The notes beneath the pieces were generated by a model. That model did no database searches, was not told the origin of the DNA, and was given only the letters and a program-made list of their open reading frames with translations. A DNA stretch of 64,000 nt. It comes from Massilia sp. KIM. Lineage in GTDB: Bacteria > Pseudomonadota > Gammaproteobacteria > Burkholderiales > Burkholderiaceae_D. Made by a program: the position numbers and the translations under genes. The DNA lies in the NCBI RefSeq assembly GCF_002007115.1, contig NZ_MVAD01000003.1, positions 124,001 through 188,000 on the forward strand. Reading direction: 5' to 3'. Below, piece by piece: positions 43,341 through 53,351 of the stretch (position 1 is its first letter; every line of letters starts with the position of its first letter).

Positions 43341-44011
43341 CGGCGATCCGTGTTCAGGTCCGTGGGGTCCGTGAGGAGAGGCGCCGTGGCCGGCTTGCCG
43401 GCCAGCAGCTTGTCGAGGCGGGCGATGCGCTTGGCGGTGCGCTCGACGTCGTCGCGCAGGCGCACCACCTCGGCCGCGAACTCGTCGCGCAGCACCGGGC
43501 GCACCAGCAGGGCCCGCTCTTCGGTCAGGAATTCGGCCAGGTTCTCGGCCACCCGCCGCCCTGCCCCGGCGACGAAGCCGGCGGCCCCGCGCGCGCCCTC
43601 GGCCACGCGGCGCGCGACCAGCGGCCCGAGCACCCGCTCGAGGTCATGTTCGGCATCCCAGCGCAGGTCATTGGCCAGTTGCGAGATGGTGTTGGCGAAC
43701 TCGGCGTCGCCCTCGATCTTCACGTAGGACAGCGCGCGCCGGCGGTCCTGCAGGATCAGCGGCAGGTCGCCCGGCTTGATCCGGATGGTCACGCCGGCCG
43801 CGCCTTCGCCGCGGCTGGCCTCCAGCATGCCGTCGCGCCCCACGTGCAGGCGCAACTGGAGGTGGCCGGTGTCGATGCAGGCCTCCTTGCCGGCGTGGCG
43901 CGCCAGCGCGTCGCGGGCCCAGGCTTCCTGGGCAAGCAGGTGATTGATGGCGGCAAGGGCTGGCGTGCTCAATGCCTGTTGCGGCGACAGCGATGCGGGA
44001 CTCGGGAACAT
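43337..44011 (-). CDS. ubiJ: Ubiquinone biosynthesis accessory factor UbiJ (SCP2-like)
   Basis: A 224-residue protein with an N-terminal SCP2 sterol-carrier-like lipid-binding domain ([45 protein letters not shown]) and a C-terminal coiled coil ([18 protein letters not shown]). UbiJ binds ubiquinone intermediates and organises the soluble Ubi metabolon. The ATG at 44011 is chosen over a TTG seven codons earlier. It overlaps ubiB, which follows it. Confidence 0.9.
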   Translation of the reverse strand: MFPSPASLSPQQALSTPALAAINHLLAQEAWARDALARHAGKEACIDTGHLQLRLHVGRDGMLEASRGEGAAGVTIRIKPGDLPLILQDRRRALSYVKIEGDAEFANTISQLANDLRWDAEHDLERVLGPLVARRVAEGARGAAGFVAGAGRRVAENLAEFLTEERALLVRPVLRDEFAAEVVRLRDDVERTAKRIARLDKLLAGKPATAPLLTDPTDLNTDRR

Positions 44012-44040
44012 GGCAGGCAGTGGGTTAATCAACGAAACCG

Positions 44041-44073
44041 CAAAACAAAACCGCCCGTTGGAAAGCGGGCGGT
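44041..44073 (-). terminator. Rho-independent terminator after the Tim44-domain gene
   Basis: On the minus strand ACCGCCCG-N8-CGGGCGGT is followed by TTTTGTTTTG. It lies 60 bp past the Tim44-domain gene and before ubiJ, so it separates ubiE-Tim44 from ubiJ-ubiB, at least in part. Confidence 0.82.
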
Positions 44074-44133
44074 CTCGATCTTACCAGTTTGCCGGGTGAA
44101 AACCCGGCAGCACGGAAGTGTGCGGACAAATAA

Positions 44134-45120
44134 TCAGGCGACCTGCTGGATACCGGCCAGCACCCAGCCGCTGGTGCCCGACAGCGGCTTGGACAGGTTC
44201 CAGACCTCGACCAGCGGCTCGGCCGGCGCGTTCGGCGCGGTGCGGATCATCGCGTTGAACTGGACGCTCGCCAGGTAGTCGTGGCCGGTGGTCTCGATGC
44301 CCAGCAGTTGGGCGTCGACCGACACCACATCGGTGTAGTCGGGCGCGCCATTGCGCTCCTGGATCTGCATCTTGAGCTCGGCGAACACTTCCGGCGAGGT
44401 GAACTCGCGCAGGTCGTTGGTGTCGCCGCGGTCCCATGCCGCCTGCAGTCGGATGAAGGAGGACTTGGCCTGGCGCAGGAAGGCGTCGACGTCGAAGTCG
44501 GCCGGCACGCCCCAGGGTGCGTGCACGCCGCCGGCGGCGCCGCCCTTGTTCAGCGAAATGCCGCCCTGCGGCTGCTGGCCCTGGTAGGCCGAAGGCTGCC
44601 AGGCCGGCTGCGAAGCCGACTGGCCCAGGCCGGAACCGATCTCGGGCGTGGCCACCGCGCCGGCCGGGGCCGGGGTGCCGAAGCCGTTGCGGAAGGCCGG
44701 GTTGGCCGGGGTGTCCTTGCGGCGGAACATGCGCACGATGAAGAGCACGGCCAGCACCAGCAGGCCGATCATGAGGATGGCCGAGATCGCGCTGGCCAGC
44801 GCGCCGCCGATGCCCAGGTGCGAGAGCAGCGCGCCCAGGCCCAGGCCCAGCAGGGCGCCGCCCAGGATGCCCTTCCACATGCTCGGCTTCTTGGCGGCAG
44901 CCGCGGCGGCGGCGCCGGTCGCGCCGGCGGCCGCGGCCGGCGCCGCGTTCGGAGCGCGCTGGAAGCCGGGCGCCGGGGCCGGCGCCGGGGCCTGCATCTG
45001 CTGCACGGATTGCGACTGGCGGCCGATCGAGCGCTTGCCGCCCATGGGGCGCGCGAATGCGTCGACCGTCATGGAGACCGCGGTGACCGCCAACATCATC
45101 GTGACCAAGAATTTTTTCAT
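44134..45120 (-). CDS. Tim44-domain membrane protein
   Basis: A 328-residue protein with an N-terminal signal or anchor (MKKFLVTMMLAVTAVSMTVD), an Ala/Pro/Gln-rich segment, two central hydrophobic helices (ILGGALLGLGLGALLSHLGI and SAILMIGLLVLAVLFIV) and a C-terminal Tim44-like domain (VDAFLRQAKSSFIRLQAAWD; LREFTSPEVFAELKMQI). Bacterial Tim44 proteins of this kind lie next to ubi genes in betaproteobacteria; their function is not known, though the domain binds lipids or membrane proteins. 11 bp after ubiE. Confidence 0.88.
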   Translation of the reverse strand: MKKFLVTMMLAVTAVSMTVDAFARPMGGKRSIGRQSQSVQQMQAPAPAPAPGFQRAPNAAPAAAAGATGAAAAAAAKKPSMWKGILGGALLGLGLGALLSHLGIGGALASAISAILMIGLLVLAVLFIVRMFRRKDTPANPAFRNGFGTPAPAGAVATPEIGSGLGQSASQPAWQPSAYQGQQPQGGISLNKGGAAGGVHAPWGVPADFDVDAFLRQAKSSFIRLQAAWDRGDTNDLREFTSPEVFAELKMQIQERNGAPDYTDVVSVDAQLLGIETTGHDYLASVQFNAMIRTAPNAPAEPLVEVWNLSKPLSGTSGWVLAGIQQVA

Positions 45121-45131
45121 TTCATCGATTC

Positions 45132-45866
45132 CTAGAGTTTGATACCAGTGTGCAATGCGGCCACACCCGCCGTCAGGTTGAAATACTGGACCCGCTCCAG
45201 TCCCGCATCCAGCATCATCCCCTTCAGGGTTTCCTGGTCGGGGTGCATGCGGATCGATTCCGCCAGATAGCGATAGCTCTCGGCGTCGCCGGCAATCTTT
45301 TGTCCCAGCCACGGCAGCACCGAGAACGAATACAGGTCGTAGGGCTTTTGCAGCGGCGCCACGACCTTCGAGAACTCCAGCACCAACAGCTTGCCGCCCG
45401 GCTTGAGCACCCGGCGCATTTCCGCCAGGGCCGCATCCTTGTGGGTCATGTTGCGCAGGCCGAAGGCCACGCTGACCCGGTCGAAGTAATTGTCCGGGAA
45501 GGGCAGCTTTTCCGCGTCACACAGCAAGGTGGGGGTGACTAGACCTTTATTCAATAGACGGTCGCGGCCGACACGCAGCATGGACTCGTTGATGTCGGTC
45601 AGCCAGACCTCGCCGGTGTGGCCGGCCTGCTTCGCGAAGGCCTTGGCCAGGTCGCCGGTGCCGCCGGCGATGTCGAGCACCTTGAAGCCCGGCCGCACGC
45701 CGGCCTGGGCGATGGTGAAGGCCTTCCAGATGCGGTGCAGGCCGCCCGACATCAGGTCGTTCATGACGTCGTACTTGGCGGCGACGGAATGGAAGACCTT
45801 GGCGACTTCCTGGACCTTCTGGTCCTCGGGCACGGTCTTGTAGCCGAAGTGGGTGGTGTTGGTCAT
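45132..45866 (-). CDS. ubiE: Ubiquinone/menaquinone C-methyltransferase UbiE
   Basis: A 244-residue methyltransferase converting demethylmenaquinol or 2-polyprenyl-6-methoxybenzoquinol. Opening [20 protein letters not shown] and [17 protein letters not shown] are UbiE signatures; SAM motif I is [16 protein letters not shown] and [18 protein letters not shown] follows. It starts the ubiE-Tim44 pair and is divergent from the hybrid kinase at 46015 across 148 bp. Confidence 0.96.
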   Translation of the reverse strand: MTNTTHFGYKTVPEDQKVQEVAKVFHSVAAKYDVMNDLMSGGLHRIWKAFTIAQAGVRPGFKVLDIAGGTGDLAKAFAKQAGHTGEVWLTDINESMLRVGRDRLLNKGLVTPTLLCDAEKLPFPDNYFDRVSVAFGLRNMTHKDAALAEMRRVLKPGGKLLVLEFSKVVAPLQKPYDLYSFSVLPWLGQKIAGDAESYRYLAESIRMHPDQETLKGMMLDAGLERVQYFNLTAGVAALHTGIKL

Positions 45867-45970
45867 ATGCGCTTGCAGGTTGGTCTTGCCACATTATACA
45901 GGCCCCGCCCTGCCCTCCTGCGAGGGGGCGCACGACTGAAGAGCCGGCCTGCACTAAATATTGCCTCAAG

Positions 45971-45976
45971 TATAAT
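45971..45976 (+). promoter_or_regulatory. -10 box (TATAAT) upstream of the hybrid kinase
   Basis: An exact TATAAT lies 39 bp before the hybrid kinase ATG in a local AT-rich stretch. No good -35 hexamer is found at 16-18 bp, so an activator or extended contacts may be needed. Confidence 0.45.
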
Positions 45977-46014
45977 TCCATTGAAAATGGCGTCCGCCAT
46001 CGCAACCCTGAGCC

Positions 46015-48279
46015 ATGCGCATCCGCACCCGTCTCCTGATCCTGGTCCTGGCGATCCTGGTACCGTCCTTCATCGCGGCGGCGCTGGCGGTGAGCTTTGT
46101 CTACCACGAGGAACAGGAATCGCAGGCCACCAGCGTGGGCGAGGCCACGCGCGCCTTCGCCCTGCTGGTCGACAACGAACTGCAGTCCCACGCCGCCATC
46201 CTGCGCACCCTGGCCGCCGCGCCCGCCCTGGCCGAAGGCGACCTGCCGAAGTTCTACCAGTTCGCGCGCCGCATGGCGCCCGACCGCTCCGCCACCATCG
46301 TCCTGACCGACCTGGAAGGCAAGCAGCTGATCAACACCCGTCTCCCCTACGGCGCCCAGCTGCCGGCGCGGCGCTCCTCCAACATCGGCGAACTGATGCG
46401 CCGCGATGGCCCGGATCGCACCCTGGTGTCCGACCTGTTCATGGCCCCGATCGGCAAGCGCCACGACTTCACCATCCAGGTGCCGGTCACGATCGCCGGC
46501 AGGATCCGCTATTTCCTGCTGATGGGCATCAACGCCAGCACCCTGCAACCCCTGCTCCAGCGCACCCACTTCCGCGACGAATGGATCGCCACCGTGGTCG
46601 ACCGCCAGGGCGTGGTGCTGGCGCGCTCGCGCACGCCGGAGCAGTTCGTGGGCAAGCCGATCCGCAGCTACAGCCGCATGCGCCTGGCCGCCTCCGAGGA
46701 AGGCGTCTACGAAAGCCGCACCCTGGACGGGATCGCGGTGCGCGCCTTCTTCAGCACCGTTCCCAGCGCGCAGTGGAAGGTATTGGTCAGCATCCCGGTG
46801 AGCGAGATCCGGCGCGTGCCGCTGCAGGCCGCGGCCCTGCTGGGCGGCGTCATGCTGGTGCTGCTGGCGGCCGGCCTGCTGGCGGCGCGCTGGCTGGCCG
46901 GGCGCGCCATCGGGCCCATCGAATACCTGGGCCGCAACGCCGACGCCATGGGCCAGGGCCGGGAGATCGACTACCGCCCCACCGGCATGCGCGAGGTCGA
47001 CGCGGTCGGCCAGCGCATGATGGAAGCCAGCCGCCAGATCCGTAACGCCCAGCACGACCTCGAGCAGCGCGTGCGCGAGGCGGTGGCCGCCACAGAGCGC
47101 GTGCAGAGCGCCCTGCTCAAGTCGCAGAAGCTGGAAGCGCTGGGACGCCTGACCGGCGGCATCGCGCACGAATTCAACAACCTGCTCCAGACCCTGAGCA
47201 CGGCGCTCCAGCTGATCGAACTGCAGGCCACCCAGGCCAAGGTGCAGAGCCTGGTGCAGACCTGCAGGAAGACCCTGCAGCGCGCCACCGCCCTCACCGG
47301 CCAGCTCGGCTCCTTCGGACGGATCCAGGAAGCCCGCCAGGAAACAGTGGATGCGGGCCAGCAACTGCGCAGCGCCCTGCAACTGATGCGCGGCGCGCTG
47401 CGCGAGGACATCGTGCTCGAGGTCGAGACCGACGCCGCGCCCTGGCCGGTCACGGTCGAGCCGCTGCAATTCGACCTGGCCCTGCTCAACCTGGCGATCA
47501 ACGCGCGCGACGCCATGCCTGAAGGCGGGACCCTGCGCATCGAACTGCGCAACCTGGCCCTGATCCAGCCGCCCCAGCCGCTGGCGGCCGGCGACTACCT
47601 GTTGCTGCGCGTGAGCGACACCGGCAGCGGCATGGCGCCCGAGGTGCTGGCGCGCGCCCTCGATCCCTTCTTCACCACCAAGGCCCAGGGCCAGGGCAGC
47701 GGCCTGGGCCTGCCCCAGGCCTATGCCTTCGCGACCCAGTCCCAGGGCCTGCTGGTGCTCGACAGCGAGGTGGGCAAGGGCACCCGGGTCGACATCTACC
47801 TGCCGCGCGCCCAGGCCGCAGCGCCGGTCCCGACTTCGGTCCCGGCTGCGGCCCAGGTCCCCGCCCCGGCTGCAGCGGCGCCTGGCGGCGAGCTGGCGAC
47901 GCTGGCCGGCGGACGCGGGCGGGTACTGTTCGTGGAAGACGATGCGCTGGTGCGCGAAGCGGTGTTGCATGCACTGGAGCAATCGGGTTTCGCGGTGTTG
48001 CTGGCGCACGACGGCGAACATGCGTTGCGCCTGCTGGAAACGTCAACTCTCCCAGACGTTATCTTTTCTGACATAGTCATGCCGGGTAAAATCAGCGGCA
48101 TCGATCTGGCCGATATCGTACGCCGCCGCTACCCAGCGATTCCGGTCGTGCTGGCAACTGGCTACACGGAACGCCAGGCAGCGCTTCCCGGCGTCCAGAT
48201 TCTGGCCAAGCCCTATCCGATCGAACGTCTGGTGAGCATGCTCGCCAGCGTGCAGGCCGCGCCCGGACGCAGTGCCTGA
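46015..48279 (+). CDS. Hybrid sensor histidine kinase with C-terminal receiver
   Basis: A 754-residue membrane kinase. Helix 1 (residues ~8-30), a ~240-residue periplasmic double-Cache-like domain, helix 2 (LLGGVMLVLLAAGLLAARWL), a linker/HAMP-like region and coiled coil, the H-box TGGIAHEFNNLLQTLS (His385), an ATPase domain (LAINARDAMPEGG; GSGLGLPQAYAF), an Ala/Pro linker and a receiver with Asp686 in FSDIVMPG. No HPt domain is fused. The sigma-54 activator gene begins 189 bp downstream on the same strand, so the pair probably passes a periplasmic signal to the Fap-like operon. Confidence 0.9.
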   Translation: MRIRTRLLILVLAILVPSFIAAALAVSFVYHEEQESQATSVGEATRAFALLVDNELQSHAAILRTLAAAPALAEGDLPKFYQFARRMAPDRSATIVLTDLEGKQLINTRLPYGAQLPARRSSNIGELMRRDGPDRTLVSDLFMAPIGKRHDFTIQVPVTIAGRIRYFLLMGINASTLQPLLQRTHFRDEWIATVVDRQGVVLARSRTPEQFVGKPIRSYSRMRLAASEEGVYESRTLDGIAVRAFFSTVPSAQWKVLVSIPVSEIRRVPLQAAALLGGVMLVLLAAGLLAARWLAGRAIGPIEYLGRNADAMGQGREIDYRPTGMREVDAVGQRMMEASRQIRNAQHDLEQRVREAVAATERVQSALLKSQKLEALGRLTGGIAHEFNNLLQTLSTALQLIELQATQAKVQSLVQTCRKTLQRATALTGQLGSFGRIQEARQETVDAGQQLRSALQLMRGALREDIVLEVETDAAPWPVTVEPLQFDLALLNLAINARDAMPEGGTLRIELRNLALIQPPQPLAAGDYLLLRVSDTGSGMAPEVLARALDPFFTTKAQGQGSGLGLPQAYAFATQSQGLLVLDSEVGKGTRVDIYLPRAQAAAPVPTSVPAAAQVPAPAAAAPGGELATLAGGRGRVLFVEDDALVREAVLHALEQSGFAVLLAHDGEHALRLLETSTLPDVIFSDIVMPGKISGIDLADIVRRRYPAIPVVLATGYTERQAALPGVQILAKPYPIERLVSMLASVQAAPGRSA

Positions 48280-48384
48280 TCCCGCAACGCGACATTAAAA
48301 AAAATTTAAGCCCGTGCGCTGTCTACTCGATAAATAAGGTCTAATACGGAACGCTTTTCGTACCGGCTGCGTCATGTCGCGGTG

Positions 48385-48394
48385 TTGGTACCAA
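48385..48394. promoter_or_regulatory. Perfect palindrome TTGGTACCAA before the sigma-54 activator
   Basis: A perfect 10-bp palindrome lies 75 bp upstream of the activator's GTG start, in the 189-bp gap after the hybrid kinase. It could be an autoregulatory or c-di-GMP-linked operator; it is short and the idea is untested. Confidence 0.3.
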
Positions 48395-48468
48395 GGTGAG
48401 TCATTGCCATCGCGCACCCCGACTCACGCCATGCCGGACCGCCGGCCAATGGATGAACGAGGACAACG

Positions 48469-49803
<1,335 letters not shown>

Positions 49804-49920
49804 CTCGCACCTCTTACCTCCCCTCTTTTTTCGCGCAGGTTCCGGGGCCGCATTGCGGCATGCGCTACTGCGCATGCGCGGCAGCCATGGCCCGGCCGCG
49901 ACAACAAATGTATGTACACC

Positions 49921-49970
49921 TGAGACAGATTTGTGAAATTTCTGGCAACCCTGTCACAGGCTTGAGACAG
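49921..49970 (+). promoter_or_regulatory. Candidate enhancer (UAS) of the Fap-like operon
   Basis: Two direct TGAGACAG octamers (49921-49928 and 49963-49970) are 42 bp, four helical turns, apart. Between them lies the perfect palindrome CCTGT-C-ACAGG (49950-49960). The cluster is 100-150 bp upstream of the -24/-12 promoter, the usual place for enhancer-binding-protein sites. Apart from this and the promoter, the 354-bp gap 49804-50157 shows no gene. Confidence 0.45.
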
Positions 49971-50071
49971 TCGCTCGGTGATTTGTTGTTCACGCTCATC
50001 AATCCAGACGAGTCCTACAGTAGCTCATCAAAATACTCCTACAAATCAAGCGCTTGCAGGGGGCGACAGCG

Positions 50072-50088
50072 CTGGCATGGCAAGTGCT
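50072..50088 (+). promoter_or_regulatory. Sigma-54 (-24/-12) promoter of the Fap-like operon
   Basis: CTGGCATGGCAAGTGCT fits the consensus YTGGCACG-N4-TTGCW with GG (50074-50075) and GC (50086-50087) exactly 12 bp apart, first G to first G. The predicted start is near 50099, 59 bases before the first ATG. The sigma-54 activator gene lies just upstream. Confidence 0.72.
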
Positions 50089-50157
50089 AAAGGAGGAGAG
50101 GACCGGTGCCGCGTTGACACCGGGTATCTCAACTCAGTGACAAAAGGGGAGTCATAC

Positions 50158-52167
50158 ATGAAGCGCACTATCCTGGCCACCGCGATCGCTCTCGCATTCG
50201 GCATGGCACACGCACAACAAGGTAACGCGATCAACGATGGCGGTGGCAACACCCAGAACTCGACGATCACCAACACCACCAACAACACGGACGACAACAG
50301 CACGGATTCGCGCAACTACTCCGGACAGAACAACAGCACCGGCGGCGCCGCCGCAAGCGCCTACGGCGCGGCAGCGGCCAACAATGGCAGCAACGCGACC
50401 TCGTCCATCGCTGGCTCCTTCAACAACTCGACCGCCAGCGCCACCAGCACGCTGACCGGCGAAGTGCGCAATAACTCGATCAGCGACATCGGCAACCGCG
50501 CCACCAACAATGCCGGTAGCGCCGGCGGCACCGGCAACGGCGCCGCGGGAGGCACCGGCAACGGCGGCGCAGCACAGGGCTGGGGCGCAGCGGGCGGCGC
50601 AGCCTCGGGCGCAGCGGGCGCGGCTGGCGGCGCCGGCGGCGCAGGCGAAAGCGGCGCGGCCTCGAACGGCACCGCGTCGGTCGGCAACACCGCCGCAGGC
50701 GCAGGCGGCGCAGGAGGCGGCACCGGCGCGGCCACCAGCGGCAACACCGGCGCAGGCGGTTCGGGCGCGGCTGGCGGCGGCACCGCCGGCGCCAACGCCA
50801 CCGGCGGCGCAGGCGCGGCCGGCGGCCTGGCCGGCTCGGCCAACGCTAATGGCGGCGCGGGCGCGGCAGGCGGCGCGGGCGGCGCAGGCACCGGCGGCTC
50901 GGGAGCCGCAGGCGGCGCAGCCAATGGTGGCAACGGCGCCGCAGGCGGCAACGGCATGGGCGGCGACGGTGGCCGTGCCGGTCCGCTGATGGGCGGCAAC
51001 GGCGGCAGCAACGGCAGCATCACCGCCGGCGCAGGCGGCGCGGGTGGCGGCAACGGCGCTGCCACCGGCGGCGCAGGTGGCGGGGGCGGCGCAGGCGGCT
51101 ACGGCGGCGGCACCGGTTCCGGCGGCATGGGCGGCGCGGCGGGCGCAGGTGGCGCAGCCACCGGCTCGACCCAGACCGCTTCGGCTGGCGCCAACGGCGG
51201 CGGCAATGGCATGGGCGACAGCAACGCCACCTCGGGCGCAGGCGGGGTCCCGGCTTCCGACGGCACCGGCGGCGCCGGCACCAGCGGCAATGCCACCGCG
51301 GGCGCCAATGGCCAGACCGGCGGCGCAGCCACCGGTGGCACCAACACCAACACCGCGGGTGACGCCATGGCCGGCACCGGCGGCGCGGGCGGTGCCGGCG
51401 CGGGCAGCGGCGCAGGCGGCGCAGGCGGCGCGGGTGCAGGCGGCGGCGCAGGCGCGGCAGGTAGCAATACCTCGGGCGCCGGCGCGGCTGGCGGCTCCTC
51501 CACCGGCGGGACCGCAGGCGCAGGCGCTGCCTTGACCGGCACCGGCGGCGCCGGCGGCACGGGCACTGGTGGCGGAGGCGGTTCGGGCGCGGCGGGCACC
51601 GGCGGCGCGGGCGGCGCGGGCGCGGCAGGCACTGGCGGCCTGGGCGGCAATGGCGGCTCGGGCGCGGCCGGCACCGCGACCGCTGGCACTGGCGGCGCAG
51701 GCGGTTCGGGCGCAGCGGGCACCGCTAACGGCGGCACTGGCGGTGCAGGCGGCGCGGGCGCGGCCGGCGGCAACAGCGGCCTTGCCCAGAACAGCGGCGG
51801 CGCTGGCGCAGGCGGTGGCGACGCTACCGGCGGCTCGGCCACCAACGGCTCGCCGACCACCGGCGCCGGCACCGGCGGCAACGGTGGTACCGGCGGCAAC
51901 GGCGGCAGCAATACGGGCGGCATGGGCGGCTCGGGCGGGACGCAGACTGCTGGCGCCGGCAACGGCGGCGCAGGTGGCGCCGGCACCGGCGGCAATGGAG
52001 GCGCTGTGTCGGTGACCACGGGCGCGTTCGACATGTCTAACTCGATGAGCAACATCGCCCAGTCGGCTGCAGGTGTCTCGGTGATCAGCCAGAACAACGG
52101 CTTCTCCTCGCTGATCCAGCAAAGCGTCAACGTCCAGTCGAACCTGGACGTCGGCAGCGGCCGCTGA
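50158..52167 (+). CDS. Secreted giant Gly/Ala-rich repeat protein, FapC-like fibre candidate
   Basis: A 669-residue exported protein. Signal peptide MKRTILATAIALAFGMAHA, then an Asn/Thr/Ser-rich segment (about 20-118; NSTITNTTNNTDDNSTD), a low-complexity domain of about 500 residues (119-615) built of GGAGGAG, GGxGG and GAAG-type triplets with interspersed Asn and Thr, no cysteine and almost no aromatic residues, and a conserved C-terminal segment (616-669) containing GVSVISQNNGFSSLIQQSV. The composition resembles mycobacterial PE_PGRS domains, but the C-terminal motif and the C39 peptidase, barrel and small partners downstream fit a Fap-type amyloid fibre subunit. Well-placed AGGGGAG before the ATG. 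First gene of the operon. Confidence 0.8.
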   Translation: MKRTILATAIALAFGMAHAQQGNAINDGGGNTQNSTITNTTNNTDDNSTDSRNYSGQNNSTGGAAASAYGAAAANNGSNATSSIAGSFNNSTASATSTLTGEVRNNSISDIGNRATNNAGSAGGTGNGAAGGTGNGGAAQGWGAAGGAASGAAGAAGGAGGAGESGAASNGTASVGNTAAGAGGAGGGTGAATSGNTGAGGSGAAGGGTAGANATGGAGAAGGLAGSANANGGAGAAGGAGGAGTGGSGAAGGAANGGNGAAGGNGMGGDGGRAGPLMGGNGGSNGSITAGAGGAGGGNGAATGGAGGGGGAGGYGGGTGSGGMGGAAGAGGAATGSTQTASAGANGGGNGMGDSNATSGAGGVPASDGTGGAGTSGNATAGANGQTGGAATGGTNTNTAGDAMAGTGGAGGAGAGSGAGGAGGAGAGGGAGAAGSNTSGAGAAGGSSTGGTAGAGAALTGTGGAGGTGTGGGGGSGAAGTGGAGGAGAAGTGGLGGNGGSGAAGTATAGTGGAGGSGAAGTANGGTGGAGGAGAAGGNSGLAQNSGGAGAGGGDATGGSATNGSPTTGAGTGGNGGTGGNGGSNTGGMGGSGGTQTAGAGNGGAGGAGTGGNGGAVSVTTGAFDMSNSMSNIAQSAAGVSVISQNNGFSSLIQQSVNVQSNLDVGSGR

Positions 52168-52247
52168 GTAGTCCTTGCAAGGGTGCCGCCGCGCAGCGCA
52201 AGCCGCGCGGCGGCATGTGTCGAGCAACGCTTACAAGCGAGAACACC

Positions 52248-52652
52248 ATGCAACGGACCCTTACCATCCTGCCGGTCGTGCTGGCAGCGCTGGCGGCGCC
52301 AGTCCAGGCCGTCGAGCCGGTGGACCCATCGGCGCGCCTGCCGGTGGTGCTGCCTCTTCTTACCGAAATACGGGTGGCGCAGGAAGACCGCGCGCCCGCC
52401 GGCTGGGGCAAGCGGGTCGACCTTGCCGCGCTGGGCGAGTCGGAGTCGCGCGGCGCGTCGGACAACATCCGCAACGAGGCCACGCTGGGCGGCACGGTGG
52501 GCAACAACAGCGCCACCAACGTCAGCTCCGGCATGAACATCATCGACAACGGCTCCTTCGCCAACGCCTCGGGGCTGCCGGTGGTGATCCAGAACAGCGG
52601 CGCCAACGTCCTGATCCAGAACGCGACCGTCATCAACCTGCAACTGCAATAG
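52248..52652 (+). CDS. Small exported Fap-like companion (FapA/FapB-like)
   Basis: A 134-residue exported protein (signal MQRTLTILPVVLAALAAPVQ, cleavage after VQA). The N-terminal half is charged (IRVAQEDRAPAGWGKRVDL); the C-terminal half is Asn/Gly/Ser-rich and amyloid-like (VGNNSATNVSSGMNIIDNGS) and ends GLPVVIQNSGANVLIQNATV plus INLQLQ. That end aligns with the end of the large fibre candidate (G-x-x-V-x-x-Q-N-x-G-x-x-x-L-I-Q). It may be a minor subunit, nucleator or chaperone. Gene lies 80 bp after the large one and 4 bp before the peptidase. Confidence 0.75.
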   Translation: MQRTLTILPVVLAALAAPVQAVEPVDPSARLPVVLPLLTEIRVAQEDRAPAGWGKRVDLAALGESESRGASDNIRNEATLGGTVGNNSATNVSSGMNIIDNGSFANASGLPVVIQNSGANVLIQNATVINLQLQ

Positions 52653-52656
52653 CAAG

Positions 52657-53340
52657 ATGAACCACTTCCGTGGACTGCTCAGCGCCGCCTTGTGCGGCGC
52701 CCTGCTGGCGCCGGCCCTGCCGGCGTCCGCACTCGAATTCGCGATCGGCAACCGCGTCAACGTGCCGGTCACCAGCCTGAAGGACATCAAATTCCAGCGC
52801 ACCCTGCGCCAGCAGTTCGACTTCAGCTGCGGCTCGGCCGCGCTGGCGACCCTGCTGACCCATCACTACGGCATGCCGACCACCGAAAGGGCGGTGTTCG
52901 AACAGATGTACACCAACGGCGACCAGGCCAAGATCCGCCAGATGGGCTTTTCGCTGCTCGACATGCAGCGCTTCCTGGCCACGCGCGGCTTTCGCGCCGA
53001 CGGCTTCCAGCTGCCGATCGAGACCCTGATCGCCGAAAAGCTGCCGGCCATCGTCCTGATCACCGACCGCGGCTTCAACCACTTCGTGGTGATCAAGGGC
53101 GCCGAGGACGGCCGCATCCTGATGGGCGACCCGTCCACCGGCACGCGCACCGTGAGCTTGGAACGCTTCAAGGAGATCTGGCGCAACAAACTGTTGTTTG
53201 TCATTCACAGCCATAAGGACCAGGTGGCCTTCAACAATCCCGACGACTGGCGCGCCGCCCCGCGCGCGCGCCTGGGGGAAGGCCTGAACCAGGACCAGCT
53301 CAGCGCCACCCTGCCCAAGTTCGGGCCGGGCGACTTTTGA
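52657..53340 (+). CDS. Periplasmic C39-family cysteine peptidase, FapD-like
   Basis: A 227-residue exported papain-like peptidase of family C39. Signal peptide MNHFRGLLSAALCGALLAPA, cleavage after ASA; catalytic Cys58 in QQFDFSCGSAALATLL with the oxyanion Gln upstream, His142 in RGFNHFVVIKG, and Asp158 in MGDPSTG. No ABC transporter domains are fused, unlike bacteriocin exporters; this stand-alone periplasmic form is the FapD type, needed for fibre export or processing in Pseudomonas. The segment LKDIKFQRTLR before the active site recurs in the next gene product. Confidence 0.87.
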   Translation: MNHFRGLLSAALCGALLAPALPASALEFAIGNRVNVPVTSLKDIKFQRTLRQQFDFSCGSAALATLLTHHYGMPTTERAVFEQMYTNGDQAKIRQMGFSLLDMQRFLATRGFRADGFQLPIETLIAEKLPAIVLITDRGFNHFVVIKGAEDGRILMGDPSTGTRTVSLERFKEIWRNKLLFVIHSHKDQVAFNNPDDWRAAPRARLGEGLNQDQLSATLPKFGPGDF

Positions 53341-53351
53341 AAGGACCCGCC

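Noticed and set aside
49942..49956. TGGCA-N5-GTCAC as a -24/-12 promoter
   Set aside because: It lacks GC at the required 12-bp distance from GG; the site at 50072 fits far better.
50158..52167. Acquisition of a mycobacterial PE_PGRS gene
   Set aside because: There is no PE domain, and the signal peptide, C-terminal motif and partner genes are proteobacterial Fap-like; the Gly-rich composition is more likely convergent.
50152..52227. Long Ala-rich and Pro-rich frames on the opposite strand of the Gly-rich repeat gene
   Set aside because: They are the reverse complements of GGC/GCA repeat codons; they have no signal, Shine-Dalgarno or family motif.
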